Assembly: GCA_030429565.1 (NCBI GenBank)
Contig: JAUIFE010000030.1
Location: 1 to 64,000 of the forward strand
Length of the DNA stretch: 64,000 nt
From: Holophagae bacterium
GTDB lineage: Bacteria; Acidobacteriota; Holophagae; Acanthopleuribacterales; Acanthopleuribacteraceae
Direction of reading: 5' to 3'
Part shown: piece after piece, positions 18,192 to 25,819 of the stretch
Layout: every line of letters begins with the position of its first letter
Numbering within the stretch: the stretch's first letter is position 1
Position numbers and translations under genes: made by a program
Notes under the pieces: model-generated
Seen by the model: only the letters and a program-made list of their open reading frames with translations
Databases searched by the model: none
What the model was told of the DNA's origin: nothing

Positions 18192-18293
18192 CACACAATC
18201 TATGGGGCTGCAACGTGTCGCAAAAATGCTCGCCGTACTTTCCAAGTACGAGGCCGCTTTTTCCAACACATCTCGCACCAATATCTTGTGCGG
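18192..18293. repeat. Imperfect 100-bp palindrome
   Basis: The arms 18192-18240 and 18244-18293 are inverted near-copies around a TCC centre (CGTACTT...AAGTACG at the middle, CACAA...TTGTG at the ends, with AAAAA/TTTTT tracts paired). About two thirds of positions pair. It resembles a transposon-derived or REP-like palindromic unit and would fold into a long hairpin between the riboswitch and the next gene. Confidence 0.55.
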
Positions 18294-18444
18294 TTGCATC
18301 CACCCGAATCGCACACTTTAGGTATAAGCCCGCAATTCACCGTGGTAAAAAAACACACGGATGATTGTTGGGCGGTATTCTCTAGGCCATGGTGCTCGTG
18401 ATGCCGCCGGTGTCATCTTCCTATCGGTCGAGGAGTGTTTGACG

Positions 18445-18918
18445 ATGGATCAACCGCTTTCAGAATGGCTTGCCCCCTTGCCGGTGACGCAACGCGTTGC
18501 TTTTGTGTTTGACCTTGCCGCCGCCGTTTTGGTTGACCTGCGCAATCAGCCCGAAGCCTGCACTATTGCCGAGGTTGTGGTTGCCAAAGCCAAGGCTTGG
18601 TTGGCCGGCGACGAGATGCCCGCACGCGAGGTGTACGACCTGATCGCACCCTTGGTGGAAATGGAGTCGATGGCGGCCGAGGAACATGCGTCGCATGCGC
18701 TGTGTGTGCTTGGTTCCGCGCTCTATTATTTTGCCTGGCAGCTTTACCGCATTGAACTCGCGGCCGGCGAGCAGCGCTCCCTGCCGGTTCCCGGAGACAT
18801 GGCCGAAGTCGACGAAGACGCTATCGACGAAGTGGCCGAACTCGCGGCGGCGAGCGGTCATTTCGATCAAGCCGCCATCCTACGCCTCGCGCAACGGTAC
18901 CGCGAAGCAGCGGTGTAA
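18445..18918 (+). CDS. Small helical protein of unknown function (157 aa), possibly an immunity-type protein
   Basis: The start is an ATG nine bases after AGGAG; upstream codons in the same frame lack a binding site. The protein is Ala/Leu/Glu-rich, acidic and predicted almost entirely helical (LPVTQRVAFVFDLAAAVLVD, MESMAAEEHASHALCVLGSA), with no signal peptide. The C-terminal pattern VPGDMAEVDEDAIDEVAEL followed by AASGHFDQAAILRLAQRY recalls bacterial toxin-immunity families such as Imm6, but this is a weak resemblance from memory. It stands alone, convergent with the biosynthetic block and separated by a strong palindrome. Confidence 0.55.
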   Translation: MDQPLSEWLAPLPVTQRVAFVFDLAAAVLVDLRNQPEACTIAEVVVAKAKAWLAGDEMPAREVYDLIAPLVEMESMAAEEHASHALCVLGSALYYFAWQLYRIELAAGEQRSLPVPGDMAEVDEDAIDEVAELAAASGHFDQAAILRLAQRYREAAV

Positions 18919-18935
18919 TCGAATGCTCGCGGGGT

Positions 18936-18957
18936 AGGGGTTGGCCGGCCAACCCCT
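18936..18957. terminator. Convergent palindromic terminator-like stem
   Basis: A perfect 22-base palindrome (11-bp arms, AGGGGTTGGCC and its complement) lies between the convergent stop codons at 18918 and 18969. It lacks a long T-tract on either side, so termination would rely on stem strength or Rho. It marks the 3' end of the biosynthetic operon. Confidence 0.5.
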
Positions 18958-18968
18958 GCTTTGGCCGC

Positions 18969-19823
18969 TTACTCGGGGTCGATGCCGAGCGAGCGGATCA
19001 ATTTGCGGGTTTCTTCGACCAATACCTCAAACGATGGGATCACGTAAAACACGTTTTGCATGTTGTAGGGATCGTAGGGGCGGTTGATGAGGTCTTGCAT
19101 GTCGAGGTTCAGCCATTTGACGTCGCTCGAATAACAGTGCTGCATTTCGCCCCACGACGAGAGCATGCCCGCACCGAAGACTTTGATATCGGTGCCTTCT
19201 TCGATGAGGCCGAACTCAATGGTCCAAAAGTACAGGCGGTTAAACGCCACCAGGCGCTCTTGATCCGGACAGTTTTGGGAGGCGCGGCCGATCATCGAAA
19301 TGAAGTCGACGTAGGCCTTGTCGGTCAGCATCGGGAAATGGCCGATGACGTCGTGGACCAAGTCGGGTTCGGTGGCGTATTCAGGCTGGGAGCCGTGGCG
19401 CAGGTACATGGTGCACGGGATTTTCTTTTGCGCGAGGAAGGCGAAAAATTCGCGATAGGCCATCAAACCTTCAGCCGGCACCAAGCCGATGCCGGTCTCC
19501 TGCGAGAGGCGGTGGTTCATGTCGACCAGGCACGGGATGCGGTCGGCGGACATATTGAGGATGGCTTTGCCTTCCAGGTAGGTTTTGCAGGCCCAATCGG
19601 CGTGGACCTGTTGCAGGCGCGGCCAGACGACACGCCAAATGTCGTGCTCGTGTTCCTCGTAGGGAATGTCGGGGAAAGGGTGATTGCCCAGGCGATAATC
19701 GCGGGCGAGGTTGAAGAAGTAGGTACGCCGGGCGACGTATTCAGGATCGTGGAGGCCGGGGTTTTCGGGGTCGAGTTCGAGTTCGGAGGCAAACTGATCT
19801 AAAGAGATAACCATCTGTTTCAT
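18969..19823 (-). CDS. phhA-like: Aromatic amino acid hydroxylase (phenylalanine hydroxylase family)
   Basis: Tetrahydropterin- and iron-dependent monooxygenase of 284 aa, the compact bacterial size without the regulatory ACT domain. Iron ligands are visible as His-157 and His-162 in EPDLVHDVIGHFPML and Glu-203 in FWTIEFGLIEEG. The start is the ATG at 19823, five bases after AGGTGA; a GTG nine bases earlier is less likely. It is the last gene of the minus-strand block, 74 bp after the radical-SAM-like gene. It could be housekeeping Phe-to-Tyr catabolism, but its position suggests supply of Tyr, or of meta-Tyr as made by PacX-type homologues in antibiotic clusters. Regiochemistry cannot be read from the sequence by eye. 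Confidence 0.85.
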   Translation of the reverse strand: MKQMVISLDQFASELELDPENPGLHDPEYVARRTYFFNLARDYRLGNHPFPDIPYEEHEHDIWRVVWPRLQQVHADWACKTYLEGKAILNMSADRIPCLVDMNHRLSQETGIGLVPAEGLMAYREFFAFLAQKKIPCTMYLRHGSQPEYATEPDLVHDVIGHFPMLTDKAYVDFISMIGRASQNCPDQERLVAFNRLYFWTIEFGLIEEGTDIKVFGAGMLSSWGEMQHCYSSDVKWLNLDMQDLINRPYDPYNMQNVFYVIPSFEVLVEETRKLIRSLGIDPE

Positions 19824-19897
19824 GTGAATCACCTATCGATAATTGCGGTGGCAAAGTTGTTGGGTTGGGGGCTGGAGGGGACGTGCGGCGGTGACGG

Positions 19898-21964
19898 CTA
19901 AACCGGGGTGGGTTCGCGTTGTAACAGCGGGCGCAAGCGCGCATCGACAAACACACCGCGACCGAAAAGGAAAGCCTGCAACAGCATGAGGTCGAGGCTG
20001 TCGGGGGCGAGGTCGGCGGCGTGGCAGACGGCGTCGGTCAAGGCTTGCGCGTCGAAGAAACGGTGGTTGAGTCGGCACAACATCACGTAGGGGGTGGTTT
20101 CGCGGTTGGGTTCCGCGTCGGGGCTCAGCTCGAAAAGGAGGTTGAGCAGGGGTTTTTGGCGCGAACGCCCGTCGTGGGTCAGCAGCAGAATAAGGGCGTA
20201 GGCGGTTTGGCGGGCGGCGTCCACTTGGGCGGGACGTGGCATGATTAAGGCGCGGCATTTTTTGAGATCGGCGGCGGCGTTTTCGAGAGCACTCAGGCGG
20301 CCGGCGGCGATGCCGTTCGTTTCGGCAAAGGCCGGCGCCTCGTCACGCCAAAAGGGTGTGTTGACCAAGTCTTGCAGCCACGTGTGCAGTTGGGTCGGCG
20401 TGCAGTGACGGGCGAGGAAGGTCGACCAATCGCGCATGGCCGGATTGCTGCGCGTCATGGCGCTGTTTACGAGCCGTTGCAGCAGGGTGTAGGCGCCGTC
20501 GTAATCGCCGTCGATTACCAGTTGTGGCGGCACGCAGAAGGTTGGCTGGGCCAGGTCGCGTGGGCGCGCGCCGGCGGGGCCGAAACTCTGCAGGTGCTGT
20601 TCGTCGTAGTGGCGGGCACTTGCCGCGAACACGCGTTTGCCTGGCACGACCACGGTTCCGTCACAAACGGCGGCAAGGTCGGCTTCGTGGAATGCTTGCA
20701 GCGTGCGCGCCAGGGTCGCCGGCGTCCAGTGTGGCGTGCCCAGCGCCAGGCAGAAGGGCAGGCGTTCGCCAATGCCGTGTTCGGCGCGAATGGCGGCGTC
20801 GTGCCGGTGGAAGGCGATCAAGTCGGCGGAGCGGTAGGGCACGCCGATGGCGCGCAGGTGCTCGTCATCTAGGGACGGCGTTTCCAGGGCACTGCTGGTG
20901 AAGCCGGAGCTGTATAACAAGGCCAAATCCTCGCGGCGCAGACCCTGTGGTTGTAAAAAGCCGCCCCAGGTCAGGCGGTGCTGTCCGAGCTCGCGGTTGA
21001 CGGTTTCGAACAGCCGTGCCAACGCGCGCAAGTAACGGGTATCACCAGGATTTAAGACGGGCGCGGCACACCAGAAGCGACGGAAGCCGGCGTCGACGAG
21101 TGCGCGTAAATCGTTTTCGAGCGCGTGGAGGTCGCGGTAGCGCACGCTGTCGCCGCTGAGCGCAGCTTCGGCGCTGAAGCTGCAGTTAAACGGATATCCG
21201 CGTACCACCTCCATCGGCACGGTCGGTACATGGCGGCGCGGCAACAACAGCGACGGCGGGGAGACGTCGAGCCCGAGCGAAAAGGGCAAACCACGCCGGT
21301 GGTAACGCAAGTTCTCGCGGCCGAAACAGAAGATGCGGCCGTAATGGGCGACAACATCATCGATCTGGTCGGGGTCGTATTCGGCAAAGGGCGCGGGCGC
21401 GCTGAACTCACGCGGGCCGACGACATAGTTGCCGGCCGAACGCAATACGAGATTGGGCAGTTTGTCGGCGTGGCCGTTGCAAAACGCGGTGTAATCGCGC
21501 AAAAAGGAATCGCCGTTGCCGAGCACGCCGAAATCGACGTTGAGCAGGGAGGCCAAGTCGCGCGGTGCGGTGGCAAAACCGCGACCGATGACACCAATCG
21601 GGCAATTGCAAACGGTGCGGGCCAAGTCGACGGCGGCGGCGAGCACGTCGATGGGAAAACAGTCGGCGGCACTGAGATTGGTGCCGGGGAAGGTGCGGGC
21701 GTAGTCTTCAACCCGTTGGGTATCGGTTTGACGCAACAGGAACATCAGGTGCGCGGGTTTGGTGCGCTCGATGTGGGCAACGAGCCACTGGCGCACTTCA
21801 GCACGGGTAACGTACGACATTTCCAGGGTTTGGACACGCACGCCGTAATGGCGGGCCCAGGCGCGAAATTGCACAAAGGCGTAGGGATAAATGCTTTCCG
21901 CCGGTGGGTTCGATAGGTTAATCAGTAGAATGTCGGTGGCGTCGGTGGGCGAACGGGACGGCAT
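19898..21964 (-). CDS. Radical-SAM/B12-type protein with degenerate cluster motif (probable pseudoenzyme)
   Basis: A 688-residue protein with the layout of cobalamin-binding radical SAM enzymes. An N-terminal Rossmann-like segment (DILLINLSNPP) is followed by a TIM-barrel-like part with LTWGGFLQPQGL and SGFTSSALETPSLDDEHLRA, matching the GxxxxxxGxES region. At the cluster site it reads RGYPFNCSFS where active members have RGCPFNCSFC. Of the CX3CX2C triad only Cys-261 remains; Tyr-257 (TAT) and Ser-264 (AGC) are each one base from a Cys codon. A normal 4Fe-4S cluster could not be held, so radical chemistry is unlikely. The rest of the frame is intact, with AAGGA before the ATG, implying a retained structural, binding or regulatory role. 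It lies 23 bp after the asparagine synthetase gene. Confidence 0.72.
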   Translation of the reverse strand: MPSRSPTDATDILLINLSNPPAESIYPYAFVQFRAWARHYGVRVQTLEMSYVTRAEVRQWLVAHIERTKPAHLMFLLRQTDTQRVEDYARTFPGTNLSAADCFPIDVLAAAVDLARTVCNCPIGVIGRGFATAPRDLASLLNVDFGVLGNGDSFLRDYTAFCNGHADKLPNLVLRSAGNYVVGPREFSAPAPFAEYDPDQIDDVVAHYGRIFCFGRENLRYHRRGLPFSLGLDVSPPSLLLPRRHVPTVPMEVVRGYPFNCSFSAEAALSGDSVRYRDLHALENDLRALVDAGFRRFWCAAPVLNPGDTRYLRALARLFETVNRELGQHRLTWGGFLQPQGLRREDLALLYSSGFTSSALETPSLDDEHLRAIGVPYRSADLIAFHRHDAAIRAEHGIGERLPFCLALGTPHWTPATLARTLQAFHEADLAAVCDGTVVVPGKRVFAASARHYDEQHLQSFGPAGARPRDLAQPTFCVPPQLVIDGDYDGAYTLLQRLVNSAMTRSNPAMRDWSTFLARHCTPTQLHTWLQDLVNTPFWRDEAPAFAETNGIAAGRLSALENAAADLKKCRALIMPRPAQVDAARQTAYALILLLTHDGRSRQKPLLNLLFELSPDAEPNRETTPYVMLCRLNHRFFDAQALTDAVCHAADLAPDSLDLMLLQAFLFGRGVFVDARLRPLLQREPTPV

Positions 21965-21987
21965 AGCACAATCCTTGCGTGACGGCC

Positions 21988-23859
21988 TTAACGGCGGTCG
22001 GGCATACGAAATAGATCGAGAAACAAACCAAAGGTCAGCACAATCATCAGCAGGTCGGTCTCATAGGGGACCTGCAACATAAAACCTTCGGCGCGGTATA
22101 TGGATTTCAAGCGTTCGACGACATCGGGGTTGAAATAGCCCTGGCGTTTAATGCGCTCGTAGGATAGCACGTCTTCGAGCCATTCAATGTGCCGGCCGAG
22201 CAGGTAGGGGCTGCCAGGGGCGACGAAACCGAACTTTTCGCGCTCGATCACGGGTTGAGGCACGTAACGCGGCGCGAGCTTCTTCAGCAGTGCTTTTTCC
22301 AGGCGGCCGTCGAATTTGTAGTGCGGCGGCAGCGTGCGCACAAATTCGATGACGTGCGGGTCCAAAAACGGGTAACGGACTTCGACTGAATTGGCGTAAC
22401 CGACGCGGTCACCGTGATCGGAGAGCAGGTGGTTACCCAAGCGCAACTTGAAATCGAGGTAGGCGCGTTTGTGTAGAATGTGGCGGCCGTCGAGTTTGGC
22501 GGGGTCGACAGGACGCGAGTTTAAGGCGTCATCGTGCAAAAGGGCTTCGGAAACCTCGGCGCTGAACAGGGCTTGTTTGGTTTCGCTGAGCTCGCTGAAA
22601 CGGGTTTCGTAAAACAGATCTTCATCGCCCCACAGATGCAGGTTGGTCTCGCGTTCGAGTGCCTCGGTAAGCGGATCGTCGTCGAGCAGTACGTGGTCGC
22701 GCTGGGCGTCAAAGCGGTAACCGGCATAACCGGCAAAAAGTTCGTCGGCGCCTTCGCCGGCGAGCACGACCTTGTAATTTCGTTGGTGAACCAGCTCGGA
22801 CAGTGCGAGCGAGCAGGTGTCGTAACACTCTTTGAGCGGCGATTCGGCGTGCCAAATCATGTCGTGCATGCGTTTTTGGATTTCGTCGGCGCCGAAGACG
22901 ACTTCGTGGTGACGTGCGCCAATGTGTTGGGCGACGAGTTGCTGGTATCGGCGTTCGTCGATGGCGGCTTCGGTGAACCCAATTGAAAAGGTGCTGAGCG
23001 AATGGTTGGGCCGGTGCCGATGGATCAGGCCGGCGAGCAGTGATGAATCGAGTCCGCCGCTGAGGTAACAGCCGACGGGGACGTCGGCCTGCAAGCGCAG
23101 GCGCACGGATTCCTGCAGGACGGCTTCGAGTTGTTCCAAATAATAGGCTTCACCGCGATCGGGCGGCGCGGCGTCTTCGCGCGGGTAATCGAGGTCCCAA
23201 TAGGTGTGGGTCTGCGTGCTGTGACGGTCGGCGAGTAACATGTGGCCGGCGGGCAAAGCGTGGATGTTGCGGAACATGGTGCGTGGACTAATGACGGCGG
23301 GGAAGGCGGCCAATTGGTCTAAGCCGACCAAGTCGACGTCGCGCGCCACGGCGGGATGTTCCAGCAAACCCTTGATGACGGACGAAAAGATCAATGCGTC
23401 GCCGACGCGGGTGTAGAAGAGCGGCGTGATGCCGGCCTGATCGCGCGCCAGCAGTAGGCGTTCACGACCGGCGTCATAGAGCGCGAGCGCGAACTGACCG
23501 TTGAGCCGTTTGACGAAATCGGCGCCGTGTTCCTGGTAAAGCGGAATCAGCACCTCCACGTCGCATTCGGTTTCGAAGCGGTGGCCTTTGGCGATCAGCT
23601 CGGCGCGCAGTTCTTTGTAGTTAAAGATCTCACCGTTGCAAATGCAGACGAGCGAGCGGTCGGCGCTGAACATGGGCTGATTGCCGTTGCGCAGGTCGAT
23701 GATGGCGAGCCGGCGAAAACCGAAACCCAGGCCTGGTGCCACATGGTAGCCCTCGTCGTCGGGGCCGCGATTGGCAAAAGCCTGGGTCATGGTTTCCAGG
23801 AGGGCTTCGGTGGTGGTGAGTTGGTGGTGGGGGTCGTAGACACCGGCAATGCCGCACAT
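21988..23859 (-). CDS. asnB: Asparagine synthetase B (glutamine-hydrolysing), cluster-associated
   Basis: 623 residues. The mature N-terminus would expose Cys-2 (MCGIAGVYDP), the glutaminase nucleophile, supported by Arg-50, the NGE triplet at 75-77 and Asp-100. The C-terminal synthetase domain has the ATP-pyrophosphatase loop SGGLDSS at 267-273 and a later GEGADELFAGYAGY segment. Both halves look active. Such enzymes amidate Asp to Asn, or in some clusters amidate another carboxylate. Because the neighbouring hybrid synthetase has an Asn-like adenylation code, precursor supply is the simplest role. It starts 20 bp after the stop of the hydrolase gene with GGAGA upstream. Confidence 0.9.
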   Translation of the reverse strand: MCGIAGVYDPHHQLTTTEALLETMTQAFANRGPDDEGYHVAPGLGFGFRRLAIIDLRNGNQPMFSADRSLVCICNGEIFNYKELRAELIAKGHRFETECDVEVLIPLYQEHGADFVKRLNGQFALALYDAGRERLLLARDQAGITPLFYTRVGDALIFSSVIKGLLEHPAVARDVDLVGLDQLAAFPAVISPRTMFRNIHALPAGHMLLADRHSTQTHTYWDLDYPREDAAPPDRGEAYYLEQLEAVLQESVRLRLQADVPVGCYLSGGLDSSLLAGLIHRHRPNHSLSTFSIGFTEAAIDERRYQQLVAQHIGARHHEVVFGADEIQKRMHDMIWHAESPLKECYDTCSLALSELVHQRNYKVVLAGEGADELFAGYAGYRFDAQRDHVLLDDDPLTEALERETNLHLWGDEDLFYETRFSELSETKQALFSAEVSEALLHDDALNSRPVDPAKLDGRHILHKRAYLDFKLRLGNHLLSDHGDRVGYANSVEVRYPFLDPHVIEFVRTLPPHYKFDGRLEKALLKKLAPRYVPQPVIEREKFGFVAPGSPYLLGRHIEWLEDVLSYERIKRQGYFNPDVVERLKSIYRAEGFMLQVPYETDLLMIVLTFGLFLDLFRMPDRR

Positions 23860-23879
23860 CGCGGTGCTCTCCTTTTTTC

Positions 23880-25583
23880 TTATTTTTTGTCGCGGAAGTT
23901 GTACTTAAAAGGTCCGTAACTAAACGCGGGTTGTTCGGCGGTGGTTTCGGTTTTGATTTTGGCGGCGGGTGTCCAAACGGGCGTGTTGTCGCAGGGATCC
24001 TCGGGTCGCGTGCTCGGATCTTTGAGAAAGTTGTTGAGCAACTGCGCGGCGCAAGGACGCACGGTGACGGCGTGGCCGGCGAGGATTTCGAAGTAAAAGC
24101 TGTTGGGCAGGAATCGGGCGGAGGGCCAGCTAAAGGGTTCAGGTGTGGCGGAGTCGAGGCTGCCGACCATCATCAGCGTGGGAATGTCGCTGACGAGCGG
24201 GAGCTGCACATCGGTGGGTAAGGTGTCGACGGGCCACAAGCCCATGACATCGGCGTTGATGCGCATAAAAGCCTGACGACCAAAGGTTTGGAGTGATTCG
24301 GTGGCCAGGAAATTGTCGATGTTTTTCTCGATGATGGTGGTGGTGGTGAAGGCGCCGTCGGCGGCCCCGTTAATCGATTCAAACATGCCGAACGCATCGG
24401 CGTCGGTGCCGGGTCCGCCGGTGGGGAACAGGAACTCGGCCGTGCCCAGCCAGGCGTCGGCCGCCACTTGGTAAGTCTGCGAGTTGAACATGTTGACGAT
24501 GTTGGCCGGCAAGGCGTTGTTAATCGGCGTGCTGCGCAACTGGCTGACGACGTAGTTGACGTAGATGACACCATTGACGTTGACGGTATAGCTGTCGATG
24601 GGATTGCCGCTGCTGTCGTAATGATGGGCGACGGTGGGGACGGGGGTCGCTTCCAAACGGGCGATGGTGGCGTAGAACATTTCGGCGAGGTCGGGGAAGT
24701 CGGCGGCGGTGGCCTGCCAGAAGGCGCCGAGCGCGTAAGCGGTGCCGAGCGCCTGCTCGTTGAAGGGGTTGACCTCGGGTGGCAGAATCGAGTCAATGAC
24801 GGCGTTTTCGATGAAGTCGGGGTAGAGCTTCATGGTTTCCATAACCAATCGGGTGCCGTAAGAGGCGCCGAACAGGTTGGCTTTGTCGTAGCCGAGCGCG
24901 AGTGCGAGGTCGCGTACGTCGGCGGCGTTTTCGCTGGTGTTGTAGCCATTGAGGTTGTTACCGGCGGCGTTGAGACGGTTGTAACACTGTTCCATCAGGC
25001 CGAGGCGCACGGTGGCGGCTTCGGGGTAACTGAGCGTGTAGGCGTTGGTGAGTTCGGGCGCCAGTTCCTCGGTGCAGTAAAGCGCGGGCAACGATTGGTT
25101 GGTGCCGCGTTGGTCGAGAATGACGATGTCGCGGTTATCGCCGAAGCTGTCGCGGTACACGTCCAAGGCGGCGACTTGGTCGGGGTTCTCGAACAGGTAC
25201 TTGGCTGTTTCGGTGGTGGCGCCGGGTCCACCGGTCAGGAAAAACAACGGCGCGGTGGCGGTGGTTTGGTCGGCGGCGGGCAAAATGCTGACATACAACT
25301 CAATCATCGGGCTGTCGGGATCGTTGCGGTCTTCCGGCACGCTCATGTAGCCGCAGGTCGTTTGTGAACCGGGTGCCAGGGGCTGAATACATTCAACGAA
25401 GCGAAAGGCGGGGGTGGTGTCGACGACGGTGACGGGTGGCGGATCGTCGTCGTCATCAGAACAGTTGAGCAATAGACCGAGGGCGGTCAAAGCGACCGCG
25501 CTCAGGATCAGGTTACGCACGAGTTGGTAAGCGGTGCCGGCGCCGGGCCGCGTCGAAGTGGGTTCTGTCACTTTGCTTTTCAC
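23880..25583 (-). CDS. Secreted alpha/beta-hydrolase, tripeptidyl-aminopeptidase (TAP)-like
   Basis: About 567 residues from a GTG at 25583 that follows AGGGAG at an ideal distance; the ATG at 25625 lacks this. A membrane-spanning signal (LILSAVALTALGLLL) ends in NCSDDDDD, so Cys-41 could be lipidated, although Asn before it is unusual for a lipobox. The catalytic set is visible: oxyanion segment TGGPG (118-122), nucleophile Ser-241 in FGASYGT, Asp-477 in VGSLDSATPEP and His-504 in AGHAVTVRP, as in proline-iminopeptidase/TAP enzymes that remove N-terminal residues. Position inside the block and a periplasmic or surface location suggest processing, activation or detoxification of the peptide product. 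A 236-bp gap precedes it and might contain an internal promoter. Confidence 0.75.
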   Translation of the reverse strand: MKSKVTEPTSTRPGAGTAYQLVRNLILSAVALTALGLLLNCSDDDDDPPPVTVVDTTPAFRFVECIQPLAPGSQTTCGYMSVPEDRNDPDSPMIELYVSILPAADQTTATAPLFFLTGGPGATTETAKYLFENPDQVAALDVYRDSFGDNRDIVILDQRGTNQSLPALYCTEELAPELTNAYTLSYPEAATVRLGLMEQCYNRLNAAGNNLNGYNTSENAADVRDLALALGYDKANLFGASYGTRLVMETMKLYPDFIENAVIDSILPPEVNPFNEQALGTAYALGAFWQATAADFPDLAEMFYATIARLEATPVPTVAHHYDSSGNPIDSYTVNVNGVIYVNYVVSQLRSTPINNALPANIVNMFNSQTYQVAADAWLGTAEFLFPTGGPGTDADAFGMFESINGAADGAFTTTTIIEKNIDNFLATESLQTFGRQAFMRINADVMGLWPVDTLPTDVQLPLVSDIPTLMMVGSLDSATPEPFSWPSARFLPNSFYFEILAGHAVTVRPCAAQLLNNFLKDPSTRPEDPCDNTPVWTPAAKIKTETTAEQPAFSYGPFKYNFRDKK

Positions 25584-25819
25584 TTGGAGCTCCCTTTTGA
25601 GAGGTAGAAAGACGTGGCGCCGCAAGCCGTGATGGTTGGTCGTAGACCGAATTCAGAAAGCGGCGATGCCCGTTGCCGAACGCGTGCGGTGCGTTTTGGG
25701 CGGCAAGAGGGCGGTGAAGGACCTGTTTTCGAGAGGGGTAACTGGGCTAATCGTAGCCTTCACGGTTGGCGAGGGTCAAAGCATTTTTCGCGAACGGGCA
25801 AGATTTCACGATAATCAAA

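Noticed and set aside
18969..19823. Phenylalanine hydroxylase as certainly part of the pathway
   Set aside because: It is in the same direction and close, but 74 bp from its neighbour and widely found as a housekeeping enzyme, so membership is kept only as a likely inference.
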